The notes under the pieces are model-generated. The model was not told where the DNA came from. It did no database searches and was given only the letters and a program-made list of their open reading frames with translations. This document shows, in pieces, positions 8,590 to 18,783 of a stretch of 64,000 nt of DNA. This DNA is from an uncultured Oscillospiraceae bacterium (GTDB lineage: Bacteria > Bacillota > Clostridia > Oscillospirales > Oscillospiraceae). Position 1 is the stretch's first letter, and every line of letters begins with the position of its first letter. Position numbers and translations under genes: made by a program. The stretch spans positions 24,163 through 88,162 of the forward strand of contig CAKTOW010000008.1 in NCBI GenBank assembly GCA_934590325.1, given 5' to 3'.

Positions 8590-8620
8590 CGCCCACATGC
8601 GTCAGCATGCGGGCGTTTTT
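8590..8620 (+). terminator. Terminator of azlCD
   Basis: Stem CGCCCACATGC / GCATGCGGGCG (one mismatch), loop GTCA, then TTTTT. It lies 95 bases after the azlD stop. Confidence 0.7.
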
Positions 8621-8669
8621 GCAGCCAATTTCAGCTCGAATTTACTTTGGCAAAACTGCTTCGCACCGA

Positions 8670-8770
8670 AAAAGAGCGCGTTTTGTGCAGAGCCGAGGCG
8701 CACCGCCGCAGGCATACTGGATGTCTGTTAAGGCGGCGCAACGACGGGGCTGCGCGAAACGCGCCTTTTG
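8670..8770. repeat. Large imperfect inverted repeat, structured non-coding element
   Basis: The gene-free stretch 8496-8872 holds the azlD terminator, this element and the spoVAD promoter. Here AAAAGAGCGCGTTTTGTGCAG (arm near 8670-8690) pairs with CTGCGCGAAACGCGCCTTTTG (8750-8770), allowing a few mismatches. Between them lie nested GCCGC/GCGGC arms and a small CAGGCAT/ATGTCTG hairpin. No coding frame explains it. It could be a structured RNA, a small non-autonomous repeat, or a remnant. Confidence 0.5.
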
Positions 8771-8811
8771 CGGCGTATGTTTTCTTGTGCCAGGCGGCCT
8801 AAAGCGGCTCT

Positions 8812-8842
8812 TTCATATTTTTCCTGCAAAACGCGCACACTA
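8812..8842 (+). promoter_or_regulatory. Candidate forespore (sigma-G type) promoter of spoVAD
   Basis: TTCATA (8812-8817), 18-base spacer, CACACTA (8836-8842), close to the sigma-G consensus TGNATA-N18-CATACTA and 31 bases before the start. No sigma-A promoter is visible here. spoVA genes are sigma-G regulated in Bacillus; use here is inferred. Confidence 0.45.
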
Positions 8843-8872
8843 CGGCAAATGCTATTTTGCGAGGTGTGCATC

Positions 8873-9895
8873 ATGGATGTGAAACGTTTGAGCCGCCAGA
8901 CCTGCCGCTTTCTGCGGCCGCCGGGCGTCATCAGCTGCGCCGCTGTGGCGGGAAAGCTGGAGGGCGAGGGCCCTCTGGGCAGCCGGTTCGACGCCGTGGC
9001 GTCGGACTCCTTCTGCGGGCGCAAGACCTGGGAGCAGGGGGAGGCACAGATGCAGGCGGACGCCCTGCGTCTGGCGCTGCAGAAGGGCGGATTGACGGCG
9101 GAGGACGTGGACTGCGTGTTCGCCGGCGACCTGCTGAATCAGAACATCGGCGCCACCTTCGGCCTGCGGGATTTCAACATCCCCTTCTACGGGGTGTACG
9201 GCGCCTGCTCCACCATGGGGGAATCCCTGTCCCTGGCGGCCATGGCCGTGGCGGGGGGCTGCGCTTCCATCGCCGCGGCGCAGACGTCCTCCCATTTCTG
9301 CACCGCCGAGCGGCAGTACCGCATGCCCCTGCCCTACGGCAGCCAGCGCAGCCCCACCGCCCAGTGGACGGCCACGGCGGCGGGCTGCTGCATCCTGGGC
9401 AGCCAGTCGGAGGGGCCCTATATCACCCACGCCACCCGGGGGAAGATCGTGGACATGGGCGTGACGGACATGACCAACATGGGTGCGGCCATGGCCCCCG
9501 CGGCCTTCGACACCCTGCGGACGGTGTTCCGGGACACCGGCACCGCGCCGGGGGACTATGACCTGATCGTCACCGGCGATCTGGGCGACGTGGGCAGCCG
9601 CATCGTCACGGAGATGTTCCGCCGGGAGGGCGTGACCCTGGACAACTACACCGACTGCGGGCTGCTGCTGTACGACCGGGAGAAGCAGGATATGCACGCC
9701 GGCGGCAGCGGGTGCGGCTGCTCGGCGGCGGTGCTCAACGGCATGATACTGGAGGAGATGCGCCGGGGGCGGTGGCAGCGGGTGCTGTTCGCCCCCACCG
9801 GGGCGCTGCTGAGCCCCACCAGCTCCTTCCAGGGGGAGAGCATACCGGGGATATGCCACGCGGTGGTGTTCTCCCGGACAAAGGAGGACGTGTGA
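8873..9895 (+). CDS. spoVAD: Stage V sporulation protein AD
   Basis: Part of the SpoVA channel that loads dipicolinic acid into the forespore and releases it at germination; SpoVAD is the DPA-binding component on the inner membrane. The 340-residue protein has a thiolase-like fold with VYGACSTMGESL, a conserved SSHFCTAERQYRMP stretch and the glycine-rich HAGGSGCGCSAAVL near the end. GAGGTG lies 8 bases before the ATG. Its stop overlaps the spoVAE start by one base (TGATG). No spoVAC lies directly upstream, which is unusual. Confidence 0.95.
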   Translation: MDVKRLSRQTCRFLRPPGVISCAAVAGKLEGEGPLGSRFDAVASDSFCGRKTWEQGEAQMQADALRLALQKGGLTAEDVDCVFAGDLLNQNIGATFGLRDFNIPFYGVYGACSTMGESLSLAAMAVAGGCASIAAAQTSSHFCTAERQYRMPLPYGSQRSPTAQWTATAAGCCILGSQSEGPYITHATRGKIVDMGVTDMTNMGAAMAPAAFDTLRTVFRDTGTAPGDYDLIVTGDLGDVGSRIVTEMFRREGVTLDNYTDCGLLLYDREKQDMHAGGSGCGCSAAVLNGMILEEMRRGRWQRVLFAPTGALLSPTSSFQGESIPGICHAVVFSRTKEDV

Positions 9896-10251
9896 TGGAA
9901 TACGTGAACGCATTTCTCTGCGGCGGGCTGCTGTGCGCCGTGGGGCAGATCATCCTGGACAAGACCAGCCTGACCCCAGCACGGATACTGACGGGCTACG
10001 TAGTGGCGGGCGTGCTGCTGCAGGCGGTGGGCGTGTACCAGTATGTGGCGGACTGGGGCGGCGCGGGCGCCACCGTGCCCCTGACGGGCTTCGGCTGCTC
10101 CCTGGCGAAGGGCGTGGCGAAGGGCGTGGCAGAGGACGGCCTGCTGGGCGTCCTTACCGGCGGGCTGACGGCCACCTCCGGCGGCATCGCCGCGGCGGTG
10201 GTGTTCTCCCTGCTGGCGGCGTTGCTGGTACGGCCGAAAGAAAAACGTTGA
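9895..10251 (+). CDS. spoVAE: Stage V sporulation protein AE
   Basis: Small membrane component of the SpoVA dipicolinate channel, 118 residues, mostly hydrophobic. Recognisable parts are FLCGGLLCAVGQIILDKT at the N-terminus, PARILTGYVVAGVLLQ, and VPLTGFGCSLAKGV in the middle, all conserved in SpoVAE. AAAGGAGG precedes the start within the end of spoVAD, so translation is coupled. Its TGA stop overlaps the -35 box of the copper operon promoter. Confidence 0.94.
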   Translation: MEYVNAFLCGGLLCAVGQIILDKTSLTPARILTGYVVAGVLLQAVGVYQYVADWGGAGATVPLTGFGCSLAKGVAKGVAEDGLLGVLTGGLTATSGGIAAAVVFSLLAALLVRPKEKR

Positions 10252-10276
10252 CAAATACCCCTTGGGGGTATATAAT
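10248..10276 (+). promoter_or_regulatory. Copper operon promoter with CsoR-type operator in the spacer
   Basis: Perfect TTGACA (10248-10253), 17-base spacer and TATAAT (10271-10276). The spacer is almost entirely ATACCCCTTGGGGGTAT (10255-10271), a GC-core palindrome with AT flanks of the CsoR operator type, so bound repressor would block RNA polymerase. Metal-dependent release is inferred. Confidence 0.85.
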
Positions 10277-10291
10277 GCGGTCATCAAATAA

Positions 10292-10308
10292 ATACCCCCA
10301 GGAGGTAT
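10292..10308 (+). promoter_or_regulatory. Second CsoR-type operator over the csoR ribosome site
   Basis: ATACCCCCAGGAGGTAT is a near-palindrome sharing ATACCCC with the first operator, 37 bases downstream. Its right half contains the AGGAGG that serves the GTG start of csoR. Confidence 0.65.
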
Positions 10309-10314
10309 ACTGAC

Positions 10315-10620
10315 GTGGAGAATACTTGCTGCTGCTGCCAGGGAAAGACCAAGCACCGCACGCCTGAGGAACAGAAAAAGCTTCTGAACCGCCTGTGCCG
10401 TATCGAGGGACAGGTGCGCGGGCTGCAGGAGATGCTGCAGAAGGACGCCTACTGTCCCGATATTCTGATACAGGTGTCCGCCGTGGGCGCCGCGCTGAAC
10501 AGCTTCAGCAAGGAGCTGCTGGCCACCCATATCCGTACCTGCGTGGCGGACGGTATCCGACAGGGGGACGACGAGGTCATCGACGAGCTGGTGACCACGC
10601 TGCAAAAGCTGATGAAATAA
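10315..10620 (+). CDS. csoR: CsoR-family copper-sensing repressor
   Basis: All-helical DUF156 repressor of 101 residues that leaves DNA when Cu(I) binds. The core reads LNRLCRIEGQVRGLQEML. The Cu ligands are visible as Cys in DAYCPDILIQ and His plus Cys in LLATHIRTC, the usual C-H-C set. A cysteine run (CCCC) at residues 5-8 is an extra, possibly metal-binding, feature. It begins with GTG, 9 bases after GGAGG. Two matching operators precede it and copA follows after 12 bases, so it almost certainly controls its own operon. Confidence 0.93.
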   Translation: MENTCCCCQGKTKHRTPEEQKKLLNRLCRIEGQVRGLQEMLQKDAYCPDILIQVSAVGAALNSFSKELLATHIRTCVADGIRQGDDEVIDELVTTLQKLMK

Positions 10621-10632
10621 GGAGATGACAGT

Positions 10633-13134
10633 ATGACAGAGAAATTCGTCATCACCGGTATGACCTGCGCCGCCTGCGCCGCCCATGTGGAGAAGGCAGC
10701 CAATAGTGTCCCCGGCGTCCACGACGCATCGGTGAACCTGATGCTGGGCTCCCTGGTCTGTGACCGGGACGAGAACATTGACCCCTCCGCCATCATCGCC
10801 GCCGTCACGGCGGCGGGCTACGGCGCCGCACCGGAGAGCGAGGTGCGCCGCGACCTCCACGCGGAGCAGGACGCGGCGGCCAAGGCCATGGGCCGGCGGC
10901 TCCTGTGGTCGGTGGTCTGCCTGGTGCCCCTGTTCTATCTGAGCATGGGCCACATGATGGGCCTTCCGGTGCCCATGTTCATGCACACGCAGCCGCTGCT
11001 GTCGGCCTTTGTGCTGCTGGCACTGACGGTGCCCATCCTGATACTGAACCGCAGCTACTTCATCGTGGGCTTCTCCCGGCTGTTCCAGGGCGCGCCCAAT
11101 ATGGACTCCCTGGTGGCGCTGGGCGCGGCGGCGGGGCTGATATACAGCCTCATCGAGATGGGTCTGCTGGCGGCGGGCAAGGTCACCGGCATGCCCGACC
11201 TGTACTTCGAGTCCGCGGGCATGATCCTGGCGCTGGTGACGGTGGGCAAGTACCTGGAGGAGCGCTCCAAGGGCAAGACCACCGGCGCCATCACGGCGCT
11301 GCTGGCACTGGCGCCTGAGTCCGCCGTGGTGCGCCGTGACGGCAGGGAGGTCACCGTACCCACCGAGGACATTCGGGCCGGCGAGACCGTCATCGTCCGC
11401 CAGGGCGGCCGTATCCCTGTGGACGGCACCGTGACGGCGGGCGGCGGCACCGTGGATGAGTCTGCCCTCACCGGAGAGAGCATGCCGGTGGAAAAGGCGC
11501 CCGGCGATAAAGCCGTGTCCGCCACCATCCTCACCGGCGGCTATCTGGAGCTGACGGCGGAGCGCGTGGGCGCCGACACCACCCTGTCCCAGATCATCCA
11601 GCTGATGGAGCAGGCTGCCGGCGGCAAGGCACCCATCAGCCGTCTGGCGGATAAGATCAGCGCCGTGTTCGTGCCCGTGGTCATCTCCATCGCCGTCGTC
11701 GCGGCGGTGCTGTGGGCCACGGTGGGAGGCATGGGCGTGCGCTTCTGCCTGAGCATCGCCATCGCCGTGCTGGTCATCTCCTGCCCCTGCGCCTTGGGTC
11801 TGGCCACGCCGGTGGCCATCACCGTGGCCACGGGCAAGGCGGCGGAGCAGGGCATCCTGGTGAAGTCCGCCGCCAGCCTGGAGCTGATGGGCCGCATCGA
11901 CACGGTGGTGCTGGACAAGACCGGCACCGTCACCGAGGGCAAGCCCCGCGTGACGGCGGTGCTGTGCGCCGACGGCATGGATGAGGAAACGCTGCTGGCC
12001 GCCGCCGCGTCCCTGGAAAAGCCCTCCGAGCATCCGTTGGCCGGCGCCATCGTGGCGGAGGCCGAGGCCCGTGGTCTGACGCTGCAGCCGGTGGAGGACT
12101 TCTCCGCCGTGGCGGGCGGCGGCGTCACCGCCGTGACAGGCGGAGCGGCGCTGCTGGCCGGCAACGAGGCCTTTATGGAGCGGTCCGGCGTGGCCGTCAG
12201 CGCCGCGCTGCGCTCCGCCGCCGCGCAGCTGGCGGAGGACGGCAAGACGCCGCTGTTTATCGCCGGCAGCGGTGCGCCGCTGGGCGTCATCGCCGTGGCC
12301 GACGTGGTGAAGAGCGACAGCGCCGCGGCCATCGCCGCCCTGCAGGACATGGGCTGCGAGGTGGTGCTGCTGACCGGCGATAACCGCCGCACGGCGGAGG
12401 CCATCGCCCGGCAGGTGGGCGTCACCCGTGTCATCGCCCAGGTGCTGCCCCAGGACAAGGCCCGCGTGGTGCAGGAGCTGCAGCAGGAGGGCAAGAAGGT
12501 GGCCATGGTGGGCGACGGCATCAACGACGCCCCTGCCCTGGTGACGGCGGACGTAGGCCTGGCTATCGGCGCTGGTACGGATGTGGCCATCGAGTCGGCG
12601 GACATCGTGCTGATGAAGAGCAGCCTGCTGGATATTGCGGACGCGGTGTCTCTGTCCCGCGCCACCCTGCGGAACATACGGCAGAACCTGTTCTGGGCGT
12701 TCTTCTACAACTCCGTGGGCATCCCGGTGGCGGCCGGCGTACTGTACCCGGCCTTCGGCATCACCCTGAACCCCATGATCGCCGCCGCGGCCATGAGCCT
12801 GAGCAGCGTGTGCGTGGTCAGCAACGCCCTGCGTCTGCGGGGCTGGAAGAGCAAGAGAAGTCCGGCGGCGGTTGCAAAACCGGAACAGCCGGTGTATGAT
12901 GATACCAACAAGAGCGGCAAGGAGGACGACGCTATGAACAAGAAGACCATCACCATCAAGGGTATGATGTGCGCCCACTGCGTGGCGCATGTGGAGAAGG
13001 CCCTGACTGCCCTGGGCGTGCAGGCCGATGTAGACCTGGCATCCGGCACCGCCGTCGTCACCGGCGACGCCACCGACGACGCGCTGAAAAAGGCCGTCGC
13101 CGACGCCGGCTACGAGGTCGTGGAGATCAAGTAA
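10633..13134 (+). CDS. copA: Copper-exporting P1B-type ATPase with C-terminal CopZ-like domain
   Basis: Pumps Cu(I) out of the cell using ATP. The 833-residue protein has an N-terminal HMA domain with GMTCAACAAHVE (residues 8-19), the membrane metal site SCPCALGLATP (about 383), DKTGTVTEG (phosphorylated Asp, about 429), SEHPLAGAI and GDGINDAPAL (about 626). After the last membrane helices comes a linker and a second complete HMA domain, residues 768-833, with GMMCAHCVAHVE. That layout, with a chaperone-like domain at the C-terminus, is uncommon; CopA normally ends soon after the last helix. AAGGAGATGACAGT precedes the ATG. Confidence 0.95.
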   Translation: MTEKFVITGMTCAACAAHVEKAANSVPGVHDASVNLMLGSLVCDRDENIDPSAIIAAVTAAGYGAAPESEVRRDLHAEQDAAAKAMGRRLLWSVVCLVPLFYLSMGHMMGLPVPMFMHTQPLLSAFVLLALTVPILILNRSYFIVGFSRLFQGAPNMDSLVALGAAAGLIYSLIEMGLLAAGKVTGMPDLYFESAGMILALVTVGKYLEERSKGKTTGAITALLALAPESAVVRRDGREVTVPTEDIRAGETVIVRQGGRIPVDGTVTAGGGTVDESALTGESMPVEKAPGDKAVSATILTGGYLELTAERVGADTTLSQIIQLMEQAAGGKAPISRLADKISAVFVPVVISIAVVAAVLWATVGGMGVRFCLSIAIAVLVISCPCALGLATPVAITVATGKAAEQGILVKSAASLELMGRIDTVVLDKTGTVTEGKPRVTAVLCADGMDEETLLAAAASLEKPSEHPLAGAIVAEAEARGLTLQPVEDFSAVAGGGVTAVTGGAALLAGNEAFMERSGVAVSAALRSAAAQLAEDGKTPLFIAGSGAPLGVIAVADVVKSDSAAAIAALQDMGCEVVLLTGDNRRTAEAIARQVGVTRVIAQVLPQDKARVVQELQQEGKKVAMVGDGINDAPALVTADVGLAIGAGTDVAIESADIVLMKSSLLDIADAVSLSRATLRNIRQNLFWAFFYNSVGIPVAAGVLYPAFGITLNPMIAAAAMSLSSVCVVSNALRLRGWKSKRSPAAVAKPEQPVYDDTNKSGKEDDAMNKKTITIKGMMCAHCVAHVEKALTALGVQADVDLASGTAVVTGDATDDALKKAVADAGYEVVEIK
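12934..13134 (+). CDS. Possible internally initiated CopZ-like copper chaperone
   Basis: Inside the copA frame an ATG at 12934 (copA codon 768) is preceded by AAGGAGG with an 8-base gap, as good a ribosome site as any in the window. Translation from here gives a 66-residue protein starting MNKKTITIKGMMCAHC, the exact size and shape of free CopZ. One gene may therefore yield both a fused pump and a free chaperone. Whether the site is used is not shown; it could also be the relic of a former separate copZ gene whose upstream stop was lost. Confidence 0.5.
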   Translation: MNKKTITIKGMMCAHCVAHVEKALTALGVQADVDLASGTAVVTGDATDDALKKAVADAGYEVVEIK

Positions 13135-13138
13135 ACAG

Positions 13139-13185
13139 AGCATAATAAATATCCCCCGGCCGGGCCGGGGGATATTTATTATGCT
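13139..13185. terminator. Bidirectional terminator between convergent copA and the 588-residue protein gene
   Basis: A perfect inverted repeat with 23-base arms around a single central base; arms begin AGCATAATAAATATCCCCC. The AT-rich outer arms supply the A- and U-tracts for both directions. Confidence 0.85.
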
Positions 13186-13186
13186 C

Positions 13187-14953
13187 TTATGCAGCCCCGT
13201 CTGTCTCAGTCTCCTCCGTGGCGGCGGGCGCACTCTGCGCCGCCGCGGCGCGGGTGACGGCATCGGCAGTGAGGATGGTGCCCTCGCCCTCGGCGAAGCG
13301 GACAGTGACACTGTCGCCTACGTTGTAGATGACCACCTCCGGCTGCTGGGCGGCGGAGATGACATAGTAATGGCTGTCGCCGCTGAGCCGCAGATAGTAC
13401 AGGGTGTTGCCGCTGACCACGGCGGAGCGGATGTCCTCCAGCACGCCGCTGACCTCACCCTGTCCCACGGCGGGCAGCTCGGCACTGTCGGCAGAGACAA
13501 GGCCCTTCTCCGCCAGGATGCGGCGGTAGTTCGCCTCGCACTGGGCCACGGTGTCGCCGGTGGCCACGATCTGATACTGGCTGACGTTGACCATGGCGTA
13601 CATCTTCACCAGTTCTGCGGCGTCCTTCAGCGCCATGAAGTAGGTGGGCTGGTCGGAGATGTTCAGCAGCAGGGGGAAAGTGGCCTTGTACTTCATCTGC
13701 TGCACCTGGCCCTCGGCGCTGTCCATGGCGGAGTACTCCTTGGCGCCGGCCACCAGGTAGAACCTGGTGTCCTTGGTGCGCTGGTTGGACAGGATAAAGC
13801 CGATGTTGGACTCGTCGGATACCACGGAGGTCACGCCGGTGTACATATACACGTCGTCGCCGATGGCGATGTAGTTATAGCCCTCGGTGGTGACGGTCAC
13901 ATCCCGCTGGCCGAACAGGGAGTTGATAAAGCCATTGATATACGCGCCGTGGTAATCGTACTGCTGCATGATCAGCTCGGCGGTGAACACATGGTCCACC
14001 CAGCTGGGCACGTCGCCGGTCTTGTAGTAGGCGCTCTCGCCGGTAACGGCGTTCACCAGCACCGCACCGATGATGTCCCGGCCGCCGAACAGGCCGATGG
14101 TGTGGCTGACCCGGGGGCACACCCACCAGGGGTCGCCGTTTTCGTCTATCTCAAAGGCGGGGTCGTCGAACATGTAGGTGGGGTAGTGGAACCGCAGGTG
14201 GCGGTACAGATTGCGGCTGAAGTGCTCGGCGGTGGTGTAGTGGATGCCCTCATCCAGGCGTACCACCTCCACGTTCTGCGTCACCATGTCGATGAGCAGA
14301 TAGGCGGGCAGGCCCTCGGAGCGGTTGTTCAGCCACTTGATGATGTCGCCGTAGCGCAGGGGCGTCACCCGCACGGGGCGGCCCTGGTAGTTGATCTGGG
14401 TGTAGTCGTCGGCCACCTCGAACTGCGAGACCATGTCCGCCAATTCACCCAGCTTCCGGTTGCCCAGCTTCATGGCGGAGTTGGCGTCCAGCATGGGGAT
14501 CTGGTCATAGCTGATCTCCTCCACCTCGGCGGCGAAGTCGCCGTCATTGACGGTCAGCAGATCGCGGTAGTCCCCGGCGCGGAATAGCTGCCAGCCCACC
14601 ACCGCGCCCACCAGCGCCGTGACCACCATGGCCGCGGCCACCAGCAGGGGCACCGTGCACTGCTTTTTCAGAAAGCCGAAGTATCCCTTGGCGCCGGCGC
14701 CCTGAAACCCGGAGGTCAGTATGGCGCAGCCGCCGTACACGGCGCAGGTCAGCAGCACGAAGATGTAGAATTCCTCGCTCTTCAGGCTGATGGGCGGCAG
14801 CACGATGTAGAAGTACACCGCGGCGAACACCAGCGTCACGGCGATGTTCAGCAGGGTGCGCCCTGCCGGGGTGCCCAGGGCCTTGCGCTCCTTCTTGGGG
14901 CGCGGCTGGCGGGCAAAGCCCTGAAAATTGGGGTCGTTCCAGTTTGTGTTCAT
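13187..14953 (-). CDS. Large membrane-anchored protein of unknown function
   Basis: I do not recognise this 588-residue family. Residues 1-30 are polar and basic, then three hydrophobic helices follow at about 33-55, 63-85 and 100-125 (IAVTLVFAAVYFYIVLP; FYIFVLLTCAVYGG; VPLLVAAAMVVTALVGAVVG). Some 430 soluble residues come next, rich in aromatics and Asp, followed by a low-complexity Ala/Thr/Glu tail. It lacks cysteines outside the membrane part and looks like an extracytoplasmic domain held by an N-terminal anchor. ATG at 14953 is chosen because AAAGGA lies 6 bases before it; an ATG two codons earlier abuts AAAGGA directly. Confidence 0.7.
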   Translation of the reverse strand: MNTNWNDPNFQGFARQPRPKKERKALGTPAGRTLLNIAVTLVFAAVYFYIVLPPISLKSEEFYIFVLLTCAVYGGCAILTSGFQGAGAKGYFGFLKKQCTVPLLVAAAMVVTALVGAVVGWQLFRAGDYRDLLTVNDGDFAAEVEEISYDQIPMLDANSAMKLGNRKLGELADMVSQFEVADDYTQINYQGRPVRVTPLRYGDIIKWLNNRSEGLPAYLLIDMVTQNVEVVRLDEGIHYTTAEHFSRNLYRHLRFHYPTYMFDDPAFEIDENGDPWWVCPRVSHTIGLFGGRDIIGAVLVNAVTGESAYYKTGDVPSWVDHVFTAELIMQQYDYHGAYINGFINSLFGQRDVTVTTEGYNYIAIGDDVYMYTGVTSVVSDESNIGFILSNQRTKDTRFYLVAGAKEYSAMDSAEGQVQQMKYKATFPLLLNISDQPTYFMALKDAAELVKMYAMVNVSQYQIVATGDTVAQCEANYRRILAEKGLVSADSAELPAVGQGEVSGVLEDIRSAVVSGNTLYYLRLSGDSHYYVISAAQQPEVVIYNVGDSVTVRFAEGEGTILTADAVTRAAAAQSAPAATEETETDGAA

Positions 14954-15043
14954 AGACATTCCTTTCTCTGCATGGCTTGCTTGCTGACAGCATTATAACC
15001 GAAACGCGGGCATTTGTATAGCAACTTCAGGTTGCAAAGGCAA

Positions 15044-15074
15044 AAAAAGGAGCAACCCGAAGGTTGCTCCTTTT
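15044..15074 (-). terminator. Terminator of the ctsR-mcsA-clpC operon
   Basis: Minus-strand stem AGGAGCAACC with GGTTGCTCCT, TTCG loop, then a run of T (complement of the A-run 15042-15048). It lies 10 bases after the clpC stop. Confidence 0.88.
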
Positions 15075-15083
15075 CGTTGTGCC

Positions 15084-17591
<2,508 letters not shown>

Positions 17592-17639
17592 AAAGGAACA
17601 CTTCCTTTCGAATCGTTATTTTGCTTAGTGGGATATGCC

Positions 17640-18089
17640 TCAGGAGGCCTTGCTGTTCAGCGCCTTCAACTCGTCGCGCAGACGTGCGGCGTCCTCGTAG
17701 CGTTCCTCCGCCACGGCGTTGTGCAGCTGGGTCTCCAGCGCGTTGCGCTTGCGCTCCAGTGCCAGGGACATGGCTTCGTCGTGGGGCAGCAGATCGTCCC
17801 TTGCGCCGCTGTCGGGGTCGGCGGTCTGCGCCTGCTCCAGCACGTTCACCGGGCTGGGGAACTCGGTCAGCATCCGGTCGCCGAACCCGCCGAAAAACGG
17901 CTCCAGCATCCGGAACGGCCGGTCGAACCAGTCGTCGTCGAACCAGCTGCCCATGCGGCTCTGTACAGACCCGGTATAGCCCATAGCGCGGGCACAGCTG
18001 TCGCAGAGGTGGGTCTCGGTCACTCTGCCGTTGATATTGCTCTTATAGTAGAACGTCGCGTCGTTCTTACCACAGCGATCACACTTCAT
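17640..18089 (-). CDS. mcsA: McsA-like protein with CxxC clusters and UVR motif
   Basis: Zinc-binding partner in the Clp stress system; in Bacillus it activates the arginine kinase McsB and helps regulate CtsR. The 149-residue protein has paired CxxC modules at the N-terminus (CDRCGK, CDSCA), an acidic middle, and a C-terminal UvrB/UvrC motif AVAEERYEDAARLRDELKAL. Position between ctsR and clpC fits, but no mcsB is present here. The second of two nearby ATGs is preferred because it lies 8 bases from AAGGAGG; the first is only 2 bases away. Confidence 0.88.
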   Translation of the reverse strand: MKCDRCGKNDATFYYKSNINGRVTETHLCDSCARAMGYTGSVQSRMGSWFDDDWFDRPFRMLEPFFGGFGDRMLTEFPSPVNVLEQAQTADPDSGARDDLLPHDEAMSLALERKRNALETQLHNAVAEERYEDAARLRDELKALNSKAS

Positions 18090-18113
18090 AATCATAACCT
18101 CCTTACACCGCCG

Positions 18114-18563
18114 TCAGACGGAATGGATAAGAATTTGCTTGAATATATCGGCCCGCAGCGCGTCCCGACATTCGGGCGCCGCTGCCTGCAGCGCCCGCGC
18201 CCCGGTGGCGGACAGCAGCGCCTGCCCCAGCTGGGGACTGACGGCCTCGGCCTGCACCAGGTTCTGCGCCATGGCCCGCGCGCTGGCGGCGTCCAGCCGG
18301 TCGCCGATGCTGTTGATGACGTGCATCACCAGCGTCTGGCGGTCTACCTGCACCCGCGTGATGCGGATGTAGCCGCCGCCGCCCCGCCGGGACTCCACGA
18401 TGTAGCCCCGCTCCGGCGAGAACCGGGTGGACATGACGTAGTTGATCTGGCTGGGCACACAGTTGAACCGCTGTGCCAGGTCGCAGCGCTGCAGCTCCAG
18501 CGCGCCGCCCGCCTCGTCTAACTCCTGCTGGATGAACCCAGCGATAATATCGGTAATACCCAA
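18114..18563 (-). CDS. ctsR: CtsR, class III heat-shock repressor (TTG start)
   Basis: Dimeric repressor of clp genes. The protein reads MGITDIIAGFIQQELDE and contains CVPSQINYVMSTRFSPERGY, the winged-helix core, and the glycine-rich wing ESRRGGGGYIRI. Known CtsR proteins start M-x-N-I-S-D-I-I, which matches a TTG start at 18563. AAAGGCGG lies 7 bases before this TTG, whereas the upstream ATG at 18587 has no ribosome site. The resulting 149 residues match the family length. CtsR boxes flank its promoter, so it is autoregulated with mcsA and clpC. Confidence 0.92.
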   Translation of the reverse strand: MGITDIIAGFIQQELDEAGGALELQRCDLAQRFNCVPSQINYVMSTRFSPERGYIVESRRGGGGYIRITRVQVDRQTLVMHVINSIGDRLDAASARAMAQNLVQAEAVSPQLGQALLSATGARALQAAAPECRDALRADIFKQILIHSV

Positions 18564-18608
18564 ATCCTCGCCGCCTTTCTTATGCATCAAAAGGCCACAT
18601 CGGGGCAA

Positions 18609-18694
18609 TTTGACTTTGCCTTTCTTTGACCTTTGACTGTATAATACACCTGCCTTCCTACTTTGTCAATAGGCAGATTTGACTTTATTTGACT
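18609..18694 (-). promoter_or_regulatory. ctsR operon promoter with CtsR heptad boxes
   Basis: Minus-strand TTGACA (18664-18669), 17-base spacer, TATTAT (18641-18646). Upstream of -35 is a canonical CtsR operator, AGTCAAA-TAA-AGTCAAA (18678-18694). Downstream of -10 are two abutting heptads, AGTCAAA-GGTCAAA (18625-18638), and a further AGTCAAA (18609-18615). Five heptads in all bracket the promoter. Confidence 0.88.
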
Positions 18695-18730
18695 TTTACT
18701 GTAAACAATTTGTGAACGCCCCGTCGGCGC

Positions 18731-18760
18731 AAAAAAGGGAGCACCCGTCCGGGTGCTCCC
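18731..18760 (-). terminator. Terminator of the methionine gamma-lyase gene
   Basis: Minus-strand GGGAGCACCC / GGGTGCTCCC stem with a 4-base GGAC loop, then TTTTTT, 24 bases after the stop. Confidence 0.9.
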
Positions 18761-18783
18761 TGCGTGTATGGAGGGTCTGCGGC

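Noticed and set aside
9646..13311. A 1,221-codon open frame on the minus strand
   Set aside because: Antisense to spoVAD, spoVAE, csoR and copA, which are well supported; composition is His/Gly/Gln-rich noise.
15021..15036. Small hairpin GCAACTTCAGGTTGC next to the clpC terminator
   Set aside because: Short stem without T-run; likely incidental or part of the upstream region of the 588-residue protein gene.
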